Source: SYFY01 sp031385325 (GTDB lineage Bacteria; Pseudomonadota; Gammaproteobacteria; Pseudomonadales; Azotimanducaceae). From it: DNA of 46,957 nucleotides. The notes beneath the pieces were generated by a model that was given only the letters and a program-made list of their open reading frames with translations, was not told the origin of the DNA and did not search any database. Location: positions 1 to 46,957 of the forward strand of contig JANNBJ010000154.1 in the NCBI GenBank assembly GCA_031385325.1, given 5' to 3'. Within the stretch, counting starts at the first letter, position 1, and each line of letters opens with the position of its first letter. Shown here piece by piece: positions 40,801-46,957 of this stretch. The translations under genes and the position numbers were made by a program.

Positions 40801-40948
40801 GTTGAGCCTGATCGTTGTGCCGGTGGTGTTTACCCTTGTCACCTGGTTCAAGACGCACACACCGTGGAGCTTCACGCTATGGGCGTTTCGTGGCGCGCGC
40901 ACGATGCTTCGTGGTGCTCCGCCGGTTGCCACCGCAGAGAGAGACTGA
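37820..40948 (+). CDS. RND-family efflux permease (HAE1 type)
   Basis: The protein has 1042 residues with 12 membrane helices in the usual 1+5 / 1+5 arrangement and two large periplasmic loops. The TM4 motif GLLVDDAIVEIENIVRH includes the proton-relay Asp pair. An N-terminal MNFATWSIRQPIPAIVLFVLLTLAGLYGFKRL matches the subfamily with single permease. A glycine-rich loop (SSGGGPGSGGGFGGASG) sits in the second periplasmic domain near residues 594-610. It extrudes hydrophobic compounds using proton motive force with the preceding adaptor and a TolC-like channel encoded elsewhere. Substrates cannot be inferred. Confidence 0.93.
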   Translation: MNFATWSIRQPIPAIVLFVLLTLAGLYGFKRLDVMDFPDIEFPMVSVGATLQGASPSQLETEVTRKIENAIATVGDIEHIQSTVSEGVSVTTVQFHLEKDLMEALNDVRAAVSNIRSDLPAEMLEPSVSKINVVGPPILTFSVASSRMDEEALSWFVDDTVARKLLATPGVSRVTRVGGVDREIRIELQPAQLAALNLSASEVSRQLRKIQQQSSGGHAEIGAARQSLRTLAVVGRAADLAALDITLLDGRHVRLDQIATIHDTSADRRQLALLDGNPVVAFQISRARGYSAVTVAESAEAAVAELATAHGNVEFKLVSDSVRRIRAEFRSSMLMLYEGAFLAIVVVFIFLRDWRATLVSASALPLSVIPTFAVMYFADFTLNTITLMALSLVIGLLVDDAIVEIENIVRHIRNGKSPLEATKDAVTEIGLAVIATSMTLVAVFLPTAMMPGIPGMFFKQFGWTATIAVLASLVVARLLTPMLAARFLKPHHGVQEDGKILTQYLRVAAWALRNRLAVIVFATLFFIGSIGIALTLPTSFITPSDQGQTRLGIELAPGSTLEDTHAVVEQVLAITGSIPEIRSVLAAIGSPSSGGGPGSGGGFGGASGDIRKANLTIMIKDRSERERDQTTIENELRLRLRTIVGARFTIGYGGNGEKMQLVLMGEDPVALMAAAQAVTRDVRGIKGLGNVTSTASLMRPEVMVTPDFARAAEMGVTASAIGETLRVATAGDYDQSLPKLNLPDRQVVIRVQLPVSARQDLATLEQLRVPGRHGLVPLGSVATLELGSGPAQIDRLDRSRNITIDAELGGQPLGAVMPLVAALPSMRNLPVGVHKLDYGEAERMKEMFGSFGIAMLTGVLCVYLVLVLLFKDFLQPITILSALPLSVGGAFGALIIAHQYFSMPAMIGLLMLMGITTKNSILLVEYAIVAMRDHGMEQTEALLDACRKRARPIIMTTLAMVAGMSPVALGLDADVSFRAPMAIAVIGGLLTSTLLSLIVVPVVFTLVTWFKTHTPWSFTLWAFRGARTMLRGAPPVATAERD

Positions 40949-40970
40949 CAGGTCCACGATCGACCGAGCT

Positions 40971-40991
40971 GCGCTGAAAAAAAGCGCTTTT
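40971..40991 (+). terminator. weak terminator after the RND operon
   Basis: A 5-base stem GCGCT / AGCGC with a 7-base A-rich loop, followed by TTTT. It is short and only moderately convincing. Confidence 0.3.
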
Positions 40992-41106
40992 GGTATCCGA
41001 CGTTCTGGAACGCACCCCACATTTTCGCGAAAAATATGGCGGTTCCTTCAGTTTCTGTACAGAAATGACGGTGAACAACCCCAAATTGTGGGTACGCTGT
41101 TAACTT

Positions 41107-41119
41107 AAGTTATTGATAA
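41107..41119. promoter_or_regulatory. IHF-like site upstream of lpxC
   Basis: TAAGTTATTGATA at 41107-41119 matches the reverse form of the IHF core consensus (YAA-N4-TTGATW) at all fixed positions and lies in an AT-rich tract. Confidence 0.3.
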
Positions 41120-41191
41120 TAAAAACAAATAAGCCGCGACTTAGAAAGTGGAGCAGGATCGAGGTTTTTTCATTTTTATCTCCATTTTTTC

Positions 41192-41220
41192 TTCATTTTA
41201 CAGAAGGGCTCGCGTATAGT
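41192..41220 (+). promoter_or_regulatory. sigma-70-like promoter for lpxC
   Basis: -35 TTCATT (41192-41197), 17-base spacer, -10 TATAGT (41215-41220). Transcription would begin near 41227, giving a leader of about 105 bases. Confidence 0.45.
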
Positions 41221-41331
41221 TCCTGTCATGTCGGGGTAACCAGTCTTCAGGCTGGTGTCGACAGGTAGTTTTTGCGGTGGTCCGGTGTGGGGAGACGATT
41301 CACCAGACGGGGTCACAGGAGGTTTCAGACG

Positions 41332-42252
41332 ATGCTGCGACAGAGAACGATCAGGAAGCCAGTGCACGCGATAGGAATCGGCGTGCACTCGGGTAAGAAG
41401 GTCCGTATGACAATTCGCCCTGCCGGGGAGAATACGGGTATTACCTTTGTGCGCACCGACATCGAAGCACGTGCTTCGGTGCCGGCGCAGGCACAACTCG
41501 TGTCTGACACCACTCTGTCGACCAGCATTGCCACCAACGGTGTGCAGATCGCAACGGTCGAGCACCTCATGTCGGCGCTCTGGGGTCTGGGCATCGACAA
41601 CCTCATCGTTGAGTTGTCTGGCGAAGAAGTTCCGATCATGGATGGTAGTGCCGGGCCATTTGTCGACCTGATCAAGACGGTAGGTATCGTCAACCAGGAC
41701 GCACCGAAACAGTTCATCCGCATCAAACGTGAAATCGAAGTGTCACAAGGCGACGCACGCGCTGTGCTGCGGCCGTATTACGGGTTCAAGGCAAGCTATA
41801 CCTTCGTGGCAGACCACAGTGTCTACAATCGTTATCCAAAGACGGCGTCGCTCAATTTCTCGAATGTCTCGTACTGCGATGAAGTCAGTCGTGCTCGTTC
41901 GTTCGGCCTCCTGAAGGAGCTCCCTCAGGCTCAGGCGATCAATCGCTGCATGGGCTCAAGCCTGCAGAATGCGGTGGGTATCGATGACGATCAGGTTCTC
42001 AACGACGGTGGCCTGCGCTATCACGACGAATTCGTGAAACACAAACTGCTCGACGCGATTGGTGATCTCTACCTGCTTGGCCGTCCCGTACTCGGTGAGT
42101 TCGAAGGCTATATGTCTGGCCACGCGCTCAACAACAAACTGGCGCACGCGCTGCTGCGTTGTGAAGACGCCTGGGAACTGGTCACTTTCGTCAATGCGCG
42201 TCGTCCGAGTGACCGCGATCCGATTGTCCAGCCGGAAGCGATCGCATTCTGA
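41332..42252 (+). CDS. lpxC: UDP-3-O-acyl-N-acetylglucosamine deacetylase LpxC
   Basis: This 306-residue zinc enzyme carries out the committed step of lipid A synthesis. It starts with MLRQRTIRKPVHAIGIGVHSG. Zinc and catalytic motifs VEHLMSAL (E77-H78) and KHKLLDAIGDLYLLG (second zinc His and Asp) are intact, as is the C-terminal region SGHALNNKLAHAL. ATG 41332 follows AGGAGG at 41318-41323. The C-terminal tail after AHALLRC runs about 30 residues; in E. coli this tail is the FtsH degradation signal. It is usually next to ftsZ in gammaproteobacteria but here it stands alone behind a long leader. Confidence 0.96.
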   Translation: MLRQRTIRKPVHAIGIGVHSGKKVRMTIRPAGENTGITFVRTDIEARASVPAQAQLVSDTTLSTSIATNGVQIATVEHLMSALWGLGIDNLIVELSGEEVPIMDGSAGPFVDLIKTVGIVNQDAPKQFIRIKREIEVSQGDARAVLRPYYGFKASYTFVADHSVYNRYPKTASLNFSNVSYCDEVSRARSFGLLKELPQAQAINRCMGSSLQNAVGIDDDQVLNDGGLRYHDEFVKHKLLDAIGDLYLLGRPVLGEFEGYMSGHALNNKLAHALLRCEDAWELVTFVNARRPSDRDPIVQPEAIAF

Positions 42253-42292
42253 CCAGAAGGGTTGCGTGTGCCGATTTGGCCGCTGCAACTCC

Positions 42293-43612
42293 TTATCCTG
42301 ATCGAAGCATCTCGTCATGCATGGTCATGAGGAAGCCCCGGATCGCGGTCTCCGCTTCGCTGCGTGGCATCAACCCCTGATGCTCCAGTTCCATCGCAAT
42401 ATCCGCCAGTGACCGTTGGCCGTCGATCATGGACATGATCCATGCATGGATTCGTACCGTGGCGGCCTGGGTGGCAAAAGCAGGCAGTAACGGGATGGCG
42501 GTCTGATTGTCGGCCAGCCACTTCGGTAGACGCGTGATCGTGTCCGGCTTGTTCGAATCCCTGATCTTGCGCGCGCACCAGGTCACTACGAGTTCGTGAC
42601 GGCGCTGCCGACTGTGGGGCGAATGCAGATAGGGCAATTCGTCTTCACGCATGACCTCAATGGCGAAACCAGCGGCTTCAAGTGCGGGTCCAACTTCGTC
42701 CCGCAACAGGTTCTGCTCGGGTTGTGCATGGTCGAAGGCCAGAGATCCCTGATTTACCCATACCCCACCAGGCCGCAATAACGCGTTGATCAAATTGGCG
42801 AACACCGGGAACGGCTGATCGAGCACATCGATCAACCAGTGGGTGAGTACCACGGGACAAGTTGCACGTTGAATGGGCGGGTGCATCGCATCTCCGACGA
42901 GATGCCGCACGTGGCTTGATTCTCCGGTTGCACGCAGTGCGTGCCGGACGCAGACATCATCCGGTCGAACCGGCGCCACAGGAAATTCCATGAACGATCT
43001 TGACTGCCCACTGCTCAATTGATGCGCAAGTAAAACCAGCATCGGGTTGCTGTCCAGCGCAACGACTGCACGAGACTTGCCAAGTTCGAATGCCAATCGT
43101 CCAGCGCCAGATCCGAGTTGAAGAATTGGCTCGCCTGGTGGCAGCAATGCTTCCAGTAGAGCTAGCGCAGACGTGGTTTCGCCGTCACCCCAACCCCAGT
43201 CCCGAACGATGTTTGTGGCGTAACTCGATGGCGCGTGATGTGAAGGCAGGCGCGTTTGCAGGGCAAGCAGGGTTTCGCGTGCTGCGCCTCGATCATCACC
43301 GAGCATCGGCTGGATGATGGCTTCCACCGCTTGGCGCTGTTGTTCGTAGCCGGTGGCCATTCGTTGTAGCCGAATGCGTGTTGGACCTGCAGCCGCAGCG
43401 GCCGCTTGTTTGGCACGCGCCGCATTCCGGTTCAGATTCTGTCGTTCCAGTCGCCACCGATTGCGCCAGTCCGCGATGGCGTACTCAGGCTCGGGGTAGA
43501 AAAAAGGCACACCACCGATGAGGGGATAGGTCACCCCGCACGCCTTGCAGACGAAGTTTTCCAGTGGTGCAAAACACCGAGGACAGCCGATCAACGAGTC
43601 GAGTGTTTGCAA
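42293..43612 (-). CDS. zinc-ribbon SAM-dependent methyltransferase, N2227/carnosine-methyltransferase-like
   Basis: The protein has 439 residues in three parts. The N-terminal zinc ribbon, C10-x2-C13...C22-x2-C25, followed by GVTYPLIGGVPFF, is Trm112-like. The central methyltransferase domain has SYATNIVRDWGWGDGE, motif I ILQLGSGAGRLAFELG, and the late segment LINALLRPGGVWVNQGSLAF...DELPYLHSPHSRQRRHELVVTWCARK. This tail has the same order as N2227/CARNMT1 proteins (LKPGGVWINLGPL ... ELPYTGNPRSM ... FFVARK). The C-terminal 60 residues (IMSMIDGQRSLADIAMELEHQGLMP) resemble a PqqD-like domain. The substrate is unknown; a small peptide or His-containing molecule is an inference. It is convergent with lpxC. 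Confidence 0.75.
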   Translation of the reverse strand: MQTLDSLIGCPRCFAPLENFVCKACGVTYPLIGGVPFFYPEPEYAIADWRNRWRLERQNLNRNAARAKQAAAAAAGPTRIRLQRMATGYEQQRQAVEAIIQPMLGDDRGAARETLLALQTRLPSHHAPSSYATNIVRDWGWGDGETTSALALLEALLPPGEPILQLGSGAGRLAFELGKSRAVVALDSNPMLVLLAHQLSSGQSRSFMEFPVAPVRPDDVCVRHALRATGESSHVRHLVGDAMHPPIQRATCPVVLTHWLIDVLDQPFPVFANLINALLRPGGVWVNQGSLAFDHAQPEQNLLRDEVGPALEAAGFAIEVMREDELPYLHSPHSRQRRHELVVTWCARKIRDSNKPDTITRLPKWLADNQTAIPLLPAFATQAATVRIHAWIMSMIDGQRSLADIAMELEHQGLMPRSEAETAIRGFLMTMHDEMLRSG

Positions 43613-43720
43613 TCGACGACCTGAAACTGATTAACGCAGTGGCATGGTAGCAGGCCACTCAAAGCACGGGTTATGCTCCTGTCTAACTGGTTTACCGACG
43701 TATGAGGAGAGGACACTGTT

Positions 43721-44302
43721 ATGACCAAGGCAACAGACCATGAAGTGGTATCGATCTATCCACACTCCGAGGAACAGATTGACGCGCTGATGACCAAGGC
43801 GCCGGAATGCGTTTTGATGTGGAGTACAAAAGATCATTGGCCCGTTGGTGTCGTGCATGCTTATGTCTGGGCGAAGGGGAGGGTGTGGCTGACGTTTGCC
43901 AACCATCGGCACCGGGCCGCTGCGATCCGTCGTGACCCTCGGGTTTCAGTGACGGTCACCGGTCGAACCAGTACTGATCCGACCTGCCCGAAAGGCGCGG
44001 CGACGATGAAGGGTAACGCTGTATTTCACGAAGATCGTGAGACCAAGGAATGGTTCTACCGCGCGCTGTCGAAAAAAGGCAACCCGACAGATCCCACGGC
44101 AGAGCAGGCGTTTTATGATCTGCTCGATTCCCCGCTGCGGACAGTTCTTGAAATCATTCCAGTGAAGTGGATTACCTTCGATGCGGACAAATCCGCGCGC
44201 CATCGCGCAGGGACCTTGGCCGATGCAGAAATGGGGCCTCGACTGACGTCGGACACGCAGCGGCTGGCAGAAGAAAGAAAACGTCGAGGAATCGACGGCT
44301 GA
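43721..44302 (+). CDS. pyridoxamine 5'-phosphate oxidase-fold protein
   Basis: This 193-residue protein has a split-barrel FMN-binding pattern: PVGVVHAYVWAKGRVWLTFANHRHRAAAIRRDPRVSVTVTG, typical of pyridoxamine-phosphate-oxidase-like and F420/FMN-binding proteins. The rest (EDRETKEWFYRALSKKG; RTVLEIIPVKWITFDADKSARH) fits the same family. A strong GAGGAGAGG precedes the start. Which flavin or substrate it uses cannot be read from the sequence. It is a single gene between convergent or divergent neighbours. Confidence 0.75.
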   Translation: MTKATDHEVVSIYPHSEEQIDALMTKAPECVLMWSTKDHWPVGVVHAYVWAKGRVWLTFANHRHRAAAIRRDPRVSVTVTGRTSTDPTCPKGAATMKGNAVFHEDRETKEWFYRALSKKGNPTDPTAEQAFYDLLDSPLRTVLEIIPVKWITFDADKSARHRAGTLADAEMGPRLTSDTQRLAEERKRRGIDG

Positions 44303-44324
44303 ACCGGCGTCGGGATTGAGAAGA

Positions 44325-44353
44325 AGGCGTCTGACGAAATCCGTCAGACGCCT
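44325..44353. terminator. 12-base perfect hairpin between convergent genes
   Basis: AGGCGTCTGACG (44325-44336) pairs fully with CGTCAGACGCCT (44342-44353) around a 5-base loop. It lies between the convergent 43721 gene and the VOC gene and may terminate both; the T-run is weak on both sides. Confidence 0.5.
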
Positions 44354-44378
44354 GATCGGGCCAACAGGACTTCTTTGA

Positions 44379-44954
44379 CTACTTGCGCAAGGTGTCCAGA
44401 TAGCCGGGATCGCGGCCATCAGGGTATGCATTCACACGGGCCATGATCGGGCTGTCGCCGGGATGCAGATTTTCGTGTGCCCGTTTCCAGGTCGCAAAAC
44501 TTCCAAGGATATGAACCGGATCGCCGTGAATCTCGGTGAATCCGCCATTCACGCTGCGTGTGTCGAAGTACGCGGCGTTGACATCATCGGCCCATAGTTC
44601 GCAGGCGTTGGCAAAACCAAGGTCGAGCATGCGTTTGCGCGCTGCGGCGAAATCGTTGACAAGACATCCCACGTGGTGAAAACCCTCTTCACCCTTTTTG
44701 TACATGTCACGATAGATCGACGGCGTTTCGTCATGCTGCTGGATGAACTGGATCTGGTTATTGCCAAGATAACCAAACGCATACGACACATCGGCCTCCT
44801 GGCGTGTACCCCGATACTGAAACTTCACCGTCTTGTGGTGTGGCACCAGCACAAATGGACCGGCGCCATAGAGACGATGCCATTTGTGCACCGACTCTTC
44901 GATGTCATTCACAAAATAGGCGTGCTGGAAAATTGGCAGTATTGCTGTAGACAT
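44379..44954 (-). CDS. VOC-superfamily (glyoxalase-like) protein
   Basis: The protein has 191 residues. The vicinal-oxygen-chelate fold is suggested by FQHAYFVNDIEESVHKWHRLYGAGPFVL, then NQIQFIQQHDETPSIYRDMY and GFHHVGCLVNDFAAARKRMLDLGF, and TEIHGDPVHIL; His residues H11, H93-H94 and E/H in the last motif could bind metal. It is similar to methylmalonyl-CoA epimerase- or dioxygenase-like VOC proteins. It lies downstream of the SDR gene on the same strand (82 bases), so the two may act in one degradative pathway. The substrate is unknown. Confidence 0.78.
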   Translation of the reverse strand: MSTAILPIFQHAYFVNDIEESVHKWHRLYGAGPFVLVPHHKTVKFQYRGTRQEADVSYAFGYLGNNQIQFIQQHDETPSIYRDMYKKGEEGFHHVGCLVNDFAAARKRMLDLGFANACELWADDVNAAYFDTRSVNGGFTEIHGDPVHILGSFATWKRAHENLHPGDSPIMARVNAYPDGRDPGYLDTLRK

Positions 44955-45036
44955 TAGACCCCATCCTCTATTGAAATTGGATGAAGCCTCCCACGAAAGG
45001 CTTCACCGGTAAAGGGCGGCTATCGGGCCGAAACGC

Positions 45037-45906
45037 TCACACATCGATACCCTGGGCTCGTCGACCGAGAATGGTCTGCATGTCGAGCTTGAAGGCATCA
45101 CCCCGCGCGACAATGGCCGCAGCATGTCCGGTGACGACATCGTCCCATCCCGCGTGGGGCAGGATGTAGAAGTTCTCGTTGATGATGGCGTCGAAGACGA
45201 TGCTGGCAAGATCGTCCGGTGATTTTCCAAGCTTGAGAGCATCACCGATCGGCAAACCTTCGCCTTCGGGATTTTTTCGACTGGCGAGCGCGCCTGGTCG
45301 ATTGCGTTCCGCTTCGGCGATTTTCGTATCCACCCAACCAGGACACAGCACTGAGGCGCCGATGTTTGCATTGGCCGCGCGCAGCCCGTGTTGCAGCCCT
45401 TCGCTCATCAAGAGCACGCCATGTTTGCTGACGTTGTAAGGTCCGCCGCCAGGAATGAAGGCGGCAATCGATGCGGTGTTGACGATGTGTCCGGTTTCAC
45501 CGTGCGCCAGCATGTGAGGTACAAAGGTCTGAATGCCGAAACGGACACCATGCAGGTTGACGCCTAATACCCAATCCCAGTCCTGCTCCGGAATCTCCCA
45601 GACCGGGACGGGCGCGCCACCATTCACGACGCCGGCATTGTTGAACAGGAGATGGACATTGCCGAAACGGGTACTGGCCTCGTGCAGCAGATTTTCGATG
45701 GATGCCTTGCGCATGGTATCGGTAATGACGCCCAGCACCGGTTGTTGTCGATCTTCGAAGTAGGTCACCGCCTTGGTCAGCGCCTCCCGCTCGATATCGG
45801 CAAGGACGATATTCATGCCTTCCTCTGAACATCGTCTGGCCAGTGCCAGACCGATACCGCTGGCCCCACCCGTAATAACCGCCGTCCGGCCTTTGAATTC
45901 CTTCAT
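45037..45906 (-). CDS. short-chain dehydrogenase/reductase (SDR) family oxidoreductase
   Basis: The protein has 289 residues. The cofactor motif TGGASGIG (12-19), structural NNAG (89-92) and catalytic S146 (NTAS), Y157 and K161 (YNVSK) are all in place. The Asp in VLADIERE after the second strand suggests NAD(H) rather than NADP(H). The C-terminal part is longer than in minimal SDRs. It is probably co-transcribed with the VOC gene that follows. The substrate cannot be assigned. Confidence 0.9.
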   Translation of the reverse strand: MKEFKGRTAVITGGASGIGLALARRCSEEGMNIVLADIEREALTKAVTYFEDRQQPVLGVITDTMRKASIENLLHEASTRFGNVHLLFNNAGVVNGGAPVPVWEIPEQDWDWVLGVNLHGVRFGIQTFVPHMLAHGETGHIVNTASIAAFIPGGGPYNVSKHGVLLMSEGLQHGLRAANANIGASVLCPGWVDTKIAEAERNRPGALASRKNPEGEGLPIGDALKLGKSPDDLASIVFDAIINENFYILPHAGWDDVVTGHAAAIVARGDAFKLDMQTILGRRAQGIDV

Positions 45907-46055
45907 GATCTTCCCCCAGAATCAGTTTCCGGGAACTATATCAGGCTGGTCTCGAACTGGTGATGCAGGAATTTCTGCCGTGTGGTGCAGCGGCCGGGGT
46001 TTGCGTGTACTGATGATTGTCTGTTGGCGTTGTTCGGTATAGGAGATTCACTGAC
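45907..46055. promoter_or_regulatory. divergent promoter region SDR / phzF-like
   Basis: A 149-base gap between divergent genes. It contains AGGAG at 46041-46045 for the right-hand gene. I did not identify a clear promoter. Confidence 0.35.
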
Positions 46056-46859
46056 GTGCAGTGTTTTGTTGTGGATTCGTTTACCACTGAGCCGTTCCGC
46101 GGTAACCCAGCGGGTGTCTGCCTGACCGAACGGTTTCCTCCGGATGCGTTCATGCTCGCGGTGGCGGCGGAACTGAATCTGTCGGAGACGGCGTTTGTGT
46201 GTCCCCAGTCGGATGGCAACGATTTCGTGATCCGTTACTTTTCGCCGAAGATGGAAATTCCGTTGTGTGGTCATGCAACGCTTGCGGCTGCTCGTGTCAT
46301 CCATGCTGAAACGGCTGCGACACAGATCTGTTTCACCACCGGGCACGGTATTCACTTGCCGGTAGAGATGTCGCGGGATTGGGTTCAGATGCAGTTTCCG
46401 ATCTACGCAACGACTCCGTCCTCCGCACCATCGGCATTGCTGGAAGCGCTGGGCCTCAAGTCGGTAGTCAACGCCGTCTACAACGACGAAACCCGAATAC
46501 TGCTGCTCGAGATCGAAAGCTATCGGGAGCTTGCGGATCTGAGGCCAGACTTTGCCGCGTTGTTACGCTCCCATGAAACGATCAATGGTGTGTTGATAAC
46601 CGCACCGTCCGACGATGGCTTCGATTTTCACTCGCGCTACTTCTGGCCGTGGAGTGGCAGCAACGAAGATCCGGTTACGGGAGGCACGCATACCTTTCTG
46701 GCGCCCTACTGGTCAGTTCGACTTGGCAAGCGGACACTGCGCTCGTTTCAATCGTCGGCGCGGTCCGGCTCAATGGAACTGGAACTCACTGACCAGGGCC
46801 TGCTGATTCGTAGTCAAGCCTTGATCACGGTGCGAGGTGAGTTGCTCATCAACCCCTGA
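46056..46859 (+). CDS. PhzF-family isomerase/epimerase
   Basis: The protein has 267 residues from GTG 46056. The N-terminal PhzF motif CFVVDSFTTEPFRGNPAGVCLT is followed by NLSETAFVCP with catalytic E44, then FSPKMEIPLCGHATLAAARVI and, near the C terminus, SNEDPVTGGTHTFLAPYW. These match the diaminopimelate-epimerase-like fold of PhzF proteins. PhzF itself isomerises a phenazine precursor, but most family members have other, unknown roles, and no phenazine genes are present. The GTG start is supported by AGGAG ten bases upstream and by the typical length. Confidence 0.88.
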   Translation: MQCFVVDSFTTEPFRGNPAGVCLTERFPPDAFMLAVAAELNLSETAFVCPQSDGNDFVIRYFSPKMEIPLCGHATLAAARVIHAETAATQICFTTGHGIHLPVEMSRDWVQMQFPIYATTPSSAPSALLEALGLKSVVNAVYNDETRILLLEIESYRELADLRPDFAALLRSHETINGVLITAPSDDGFDFHSRYFWPWSGSNEDPVTGGTHTFLAPYWSVRLGKRTLRSFQSSARSGSMELELTDQGLLIRSQALITVRGELLINP

Positions 46860-46903
46860 TCGGATGACTGCCCGAAACAAGGCGACAGCGGTTCTAACAA
46901 CAA

Positions 46904-46936
46904 GACGACACACGCCTGGAACCAGGCGTGGTCGTC
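46904..46936. terminator. long hairpin near the right edge
   Basis: GACGAC (46904-46909) pairs with GTCGTC (46931-46936), and CACGCCTGG (46911-46919) with CCAGGCGTG (46922-46930), with a single bulge. On the minus strand the stem is followed by TTGTTGTTAG, so it may terminate a leftward gene beyond the window, or the PhzF gene on the plus strand. Confidence 0.45.
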
Positions 46937-46957
46937 CTGCAGATTGTCAGACAGGAT

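Larger units (their letters stand above)
40949..41331. other. long non-coding region upstream of lpxC
   Basis: This 383-base stretch is clearly more AT-rich than the genes around it, especially 41095-41205. It contains a weak hairpin just after the RND gene (GCGCT 40971-40975 / AGCGC 40983-40987 followed by TTTT), an IHF-like site at 41107-41119, a sigma-70-like promoter (TTCATT 41192-41197, 17 bases, TATAGT 41215-41220), and a small hairpin CCAG/CTGG near 41240-41255. Then comes AGGAGG at 41318-41323 for lpxC. I see no open reading frame with coding character in it. Confidence 0.55.

Overview
The window is a contiguous chromosomal segment from a gammaproteobacterium. Evidence for this is the type IVa pilus minor-pilin/PilY1 cluster next to an SlpA-type FKBP, the divergent bamD / rluD-pgeF arrangement, ilvBHC followed by pssA, a holD-like/rimI/prfC/hrpA block, and lpxC. 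Coding density is high and base composition is moderately GC-rich. I cannot name the genus; the mix would suit a free-living, respiring, probably aquatic or sediment gammaproteobacterium. I saw no insertion sequences, prophage, CRISPR array, tRNA or rRNA.

Layout. (1) 1-8725, plus strand: the tail of an FKBP isomerase, then a tight operon pilE-fimT-pilV-pilW-pilX-pilY1-pilY2-like, which makes the minor-pilin/tip-adhesin complex of type IV pili. (2) 8795-13542, minus strand: a second FimT/GspH-like minor pilin, then the overlapping genes bamD-pilS-pilR (outer-membrane assembly lipoprotein plus the pilus two-component system). (3) 13717-22031, mostly plus: rluD-pgeF, a DUF4124 protein on the minus strand, ilvB-ilvH-ilvC (branched-chain amino acids), pssA (phosphatidylserine synthase), and msrP-msrQ (periplasmic methionine-sulfoxide repair). 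(4) 21982-29794: DAHP synthase (minus), then holD-like, rimI, prfC and hrpA.

(5) 29827-32698 is the most interesting region: a small secreted protein with seven EGKCG motifs, a DUF692 (MNIO) enzyme, a DUF2063 partner protein and an MlaA-family protein in one apparent operon. The first three genes match the recently described bufferin / HvfABC class of copper-related, ribosomally made, post-translationally modified peptides, in which the MNIO enzyme converts EGKCG cysteines to oxazolone/thioamide metal ligands. The version here has no DoxX gene beside it, has mlaA directly downstream instead, and is preceded by two ECF-sigma-like promoter motifs.

(6) 32852-34473: a PP2C (SpoIIE-type) phosphatase with a degenerate receiver domain, overlapped by a STAS-domain protein, forming a probable partner-switching pair. 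(7) 34475-40948: dusA (minus), then a TetR regulator-membrane fusion protein-RND pump operon with strong inverted repeats in its upstream region. (8) 41332-46859: lpxC, a zinc-ribbon methyltransferase resembling carnosine N-methyltransferases, a pyridoxamine-phosphate-oxidase-fold protein, VOC and SDR proteins, and a PhzF-family isomerase. The last 100 bases hold a long hairpin.

All calls were made by reading the sequence. No database search was run, and family assignments rest on recognised motifs, length and gene order.
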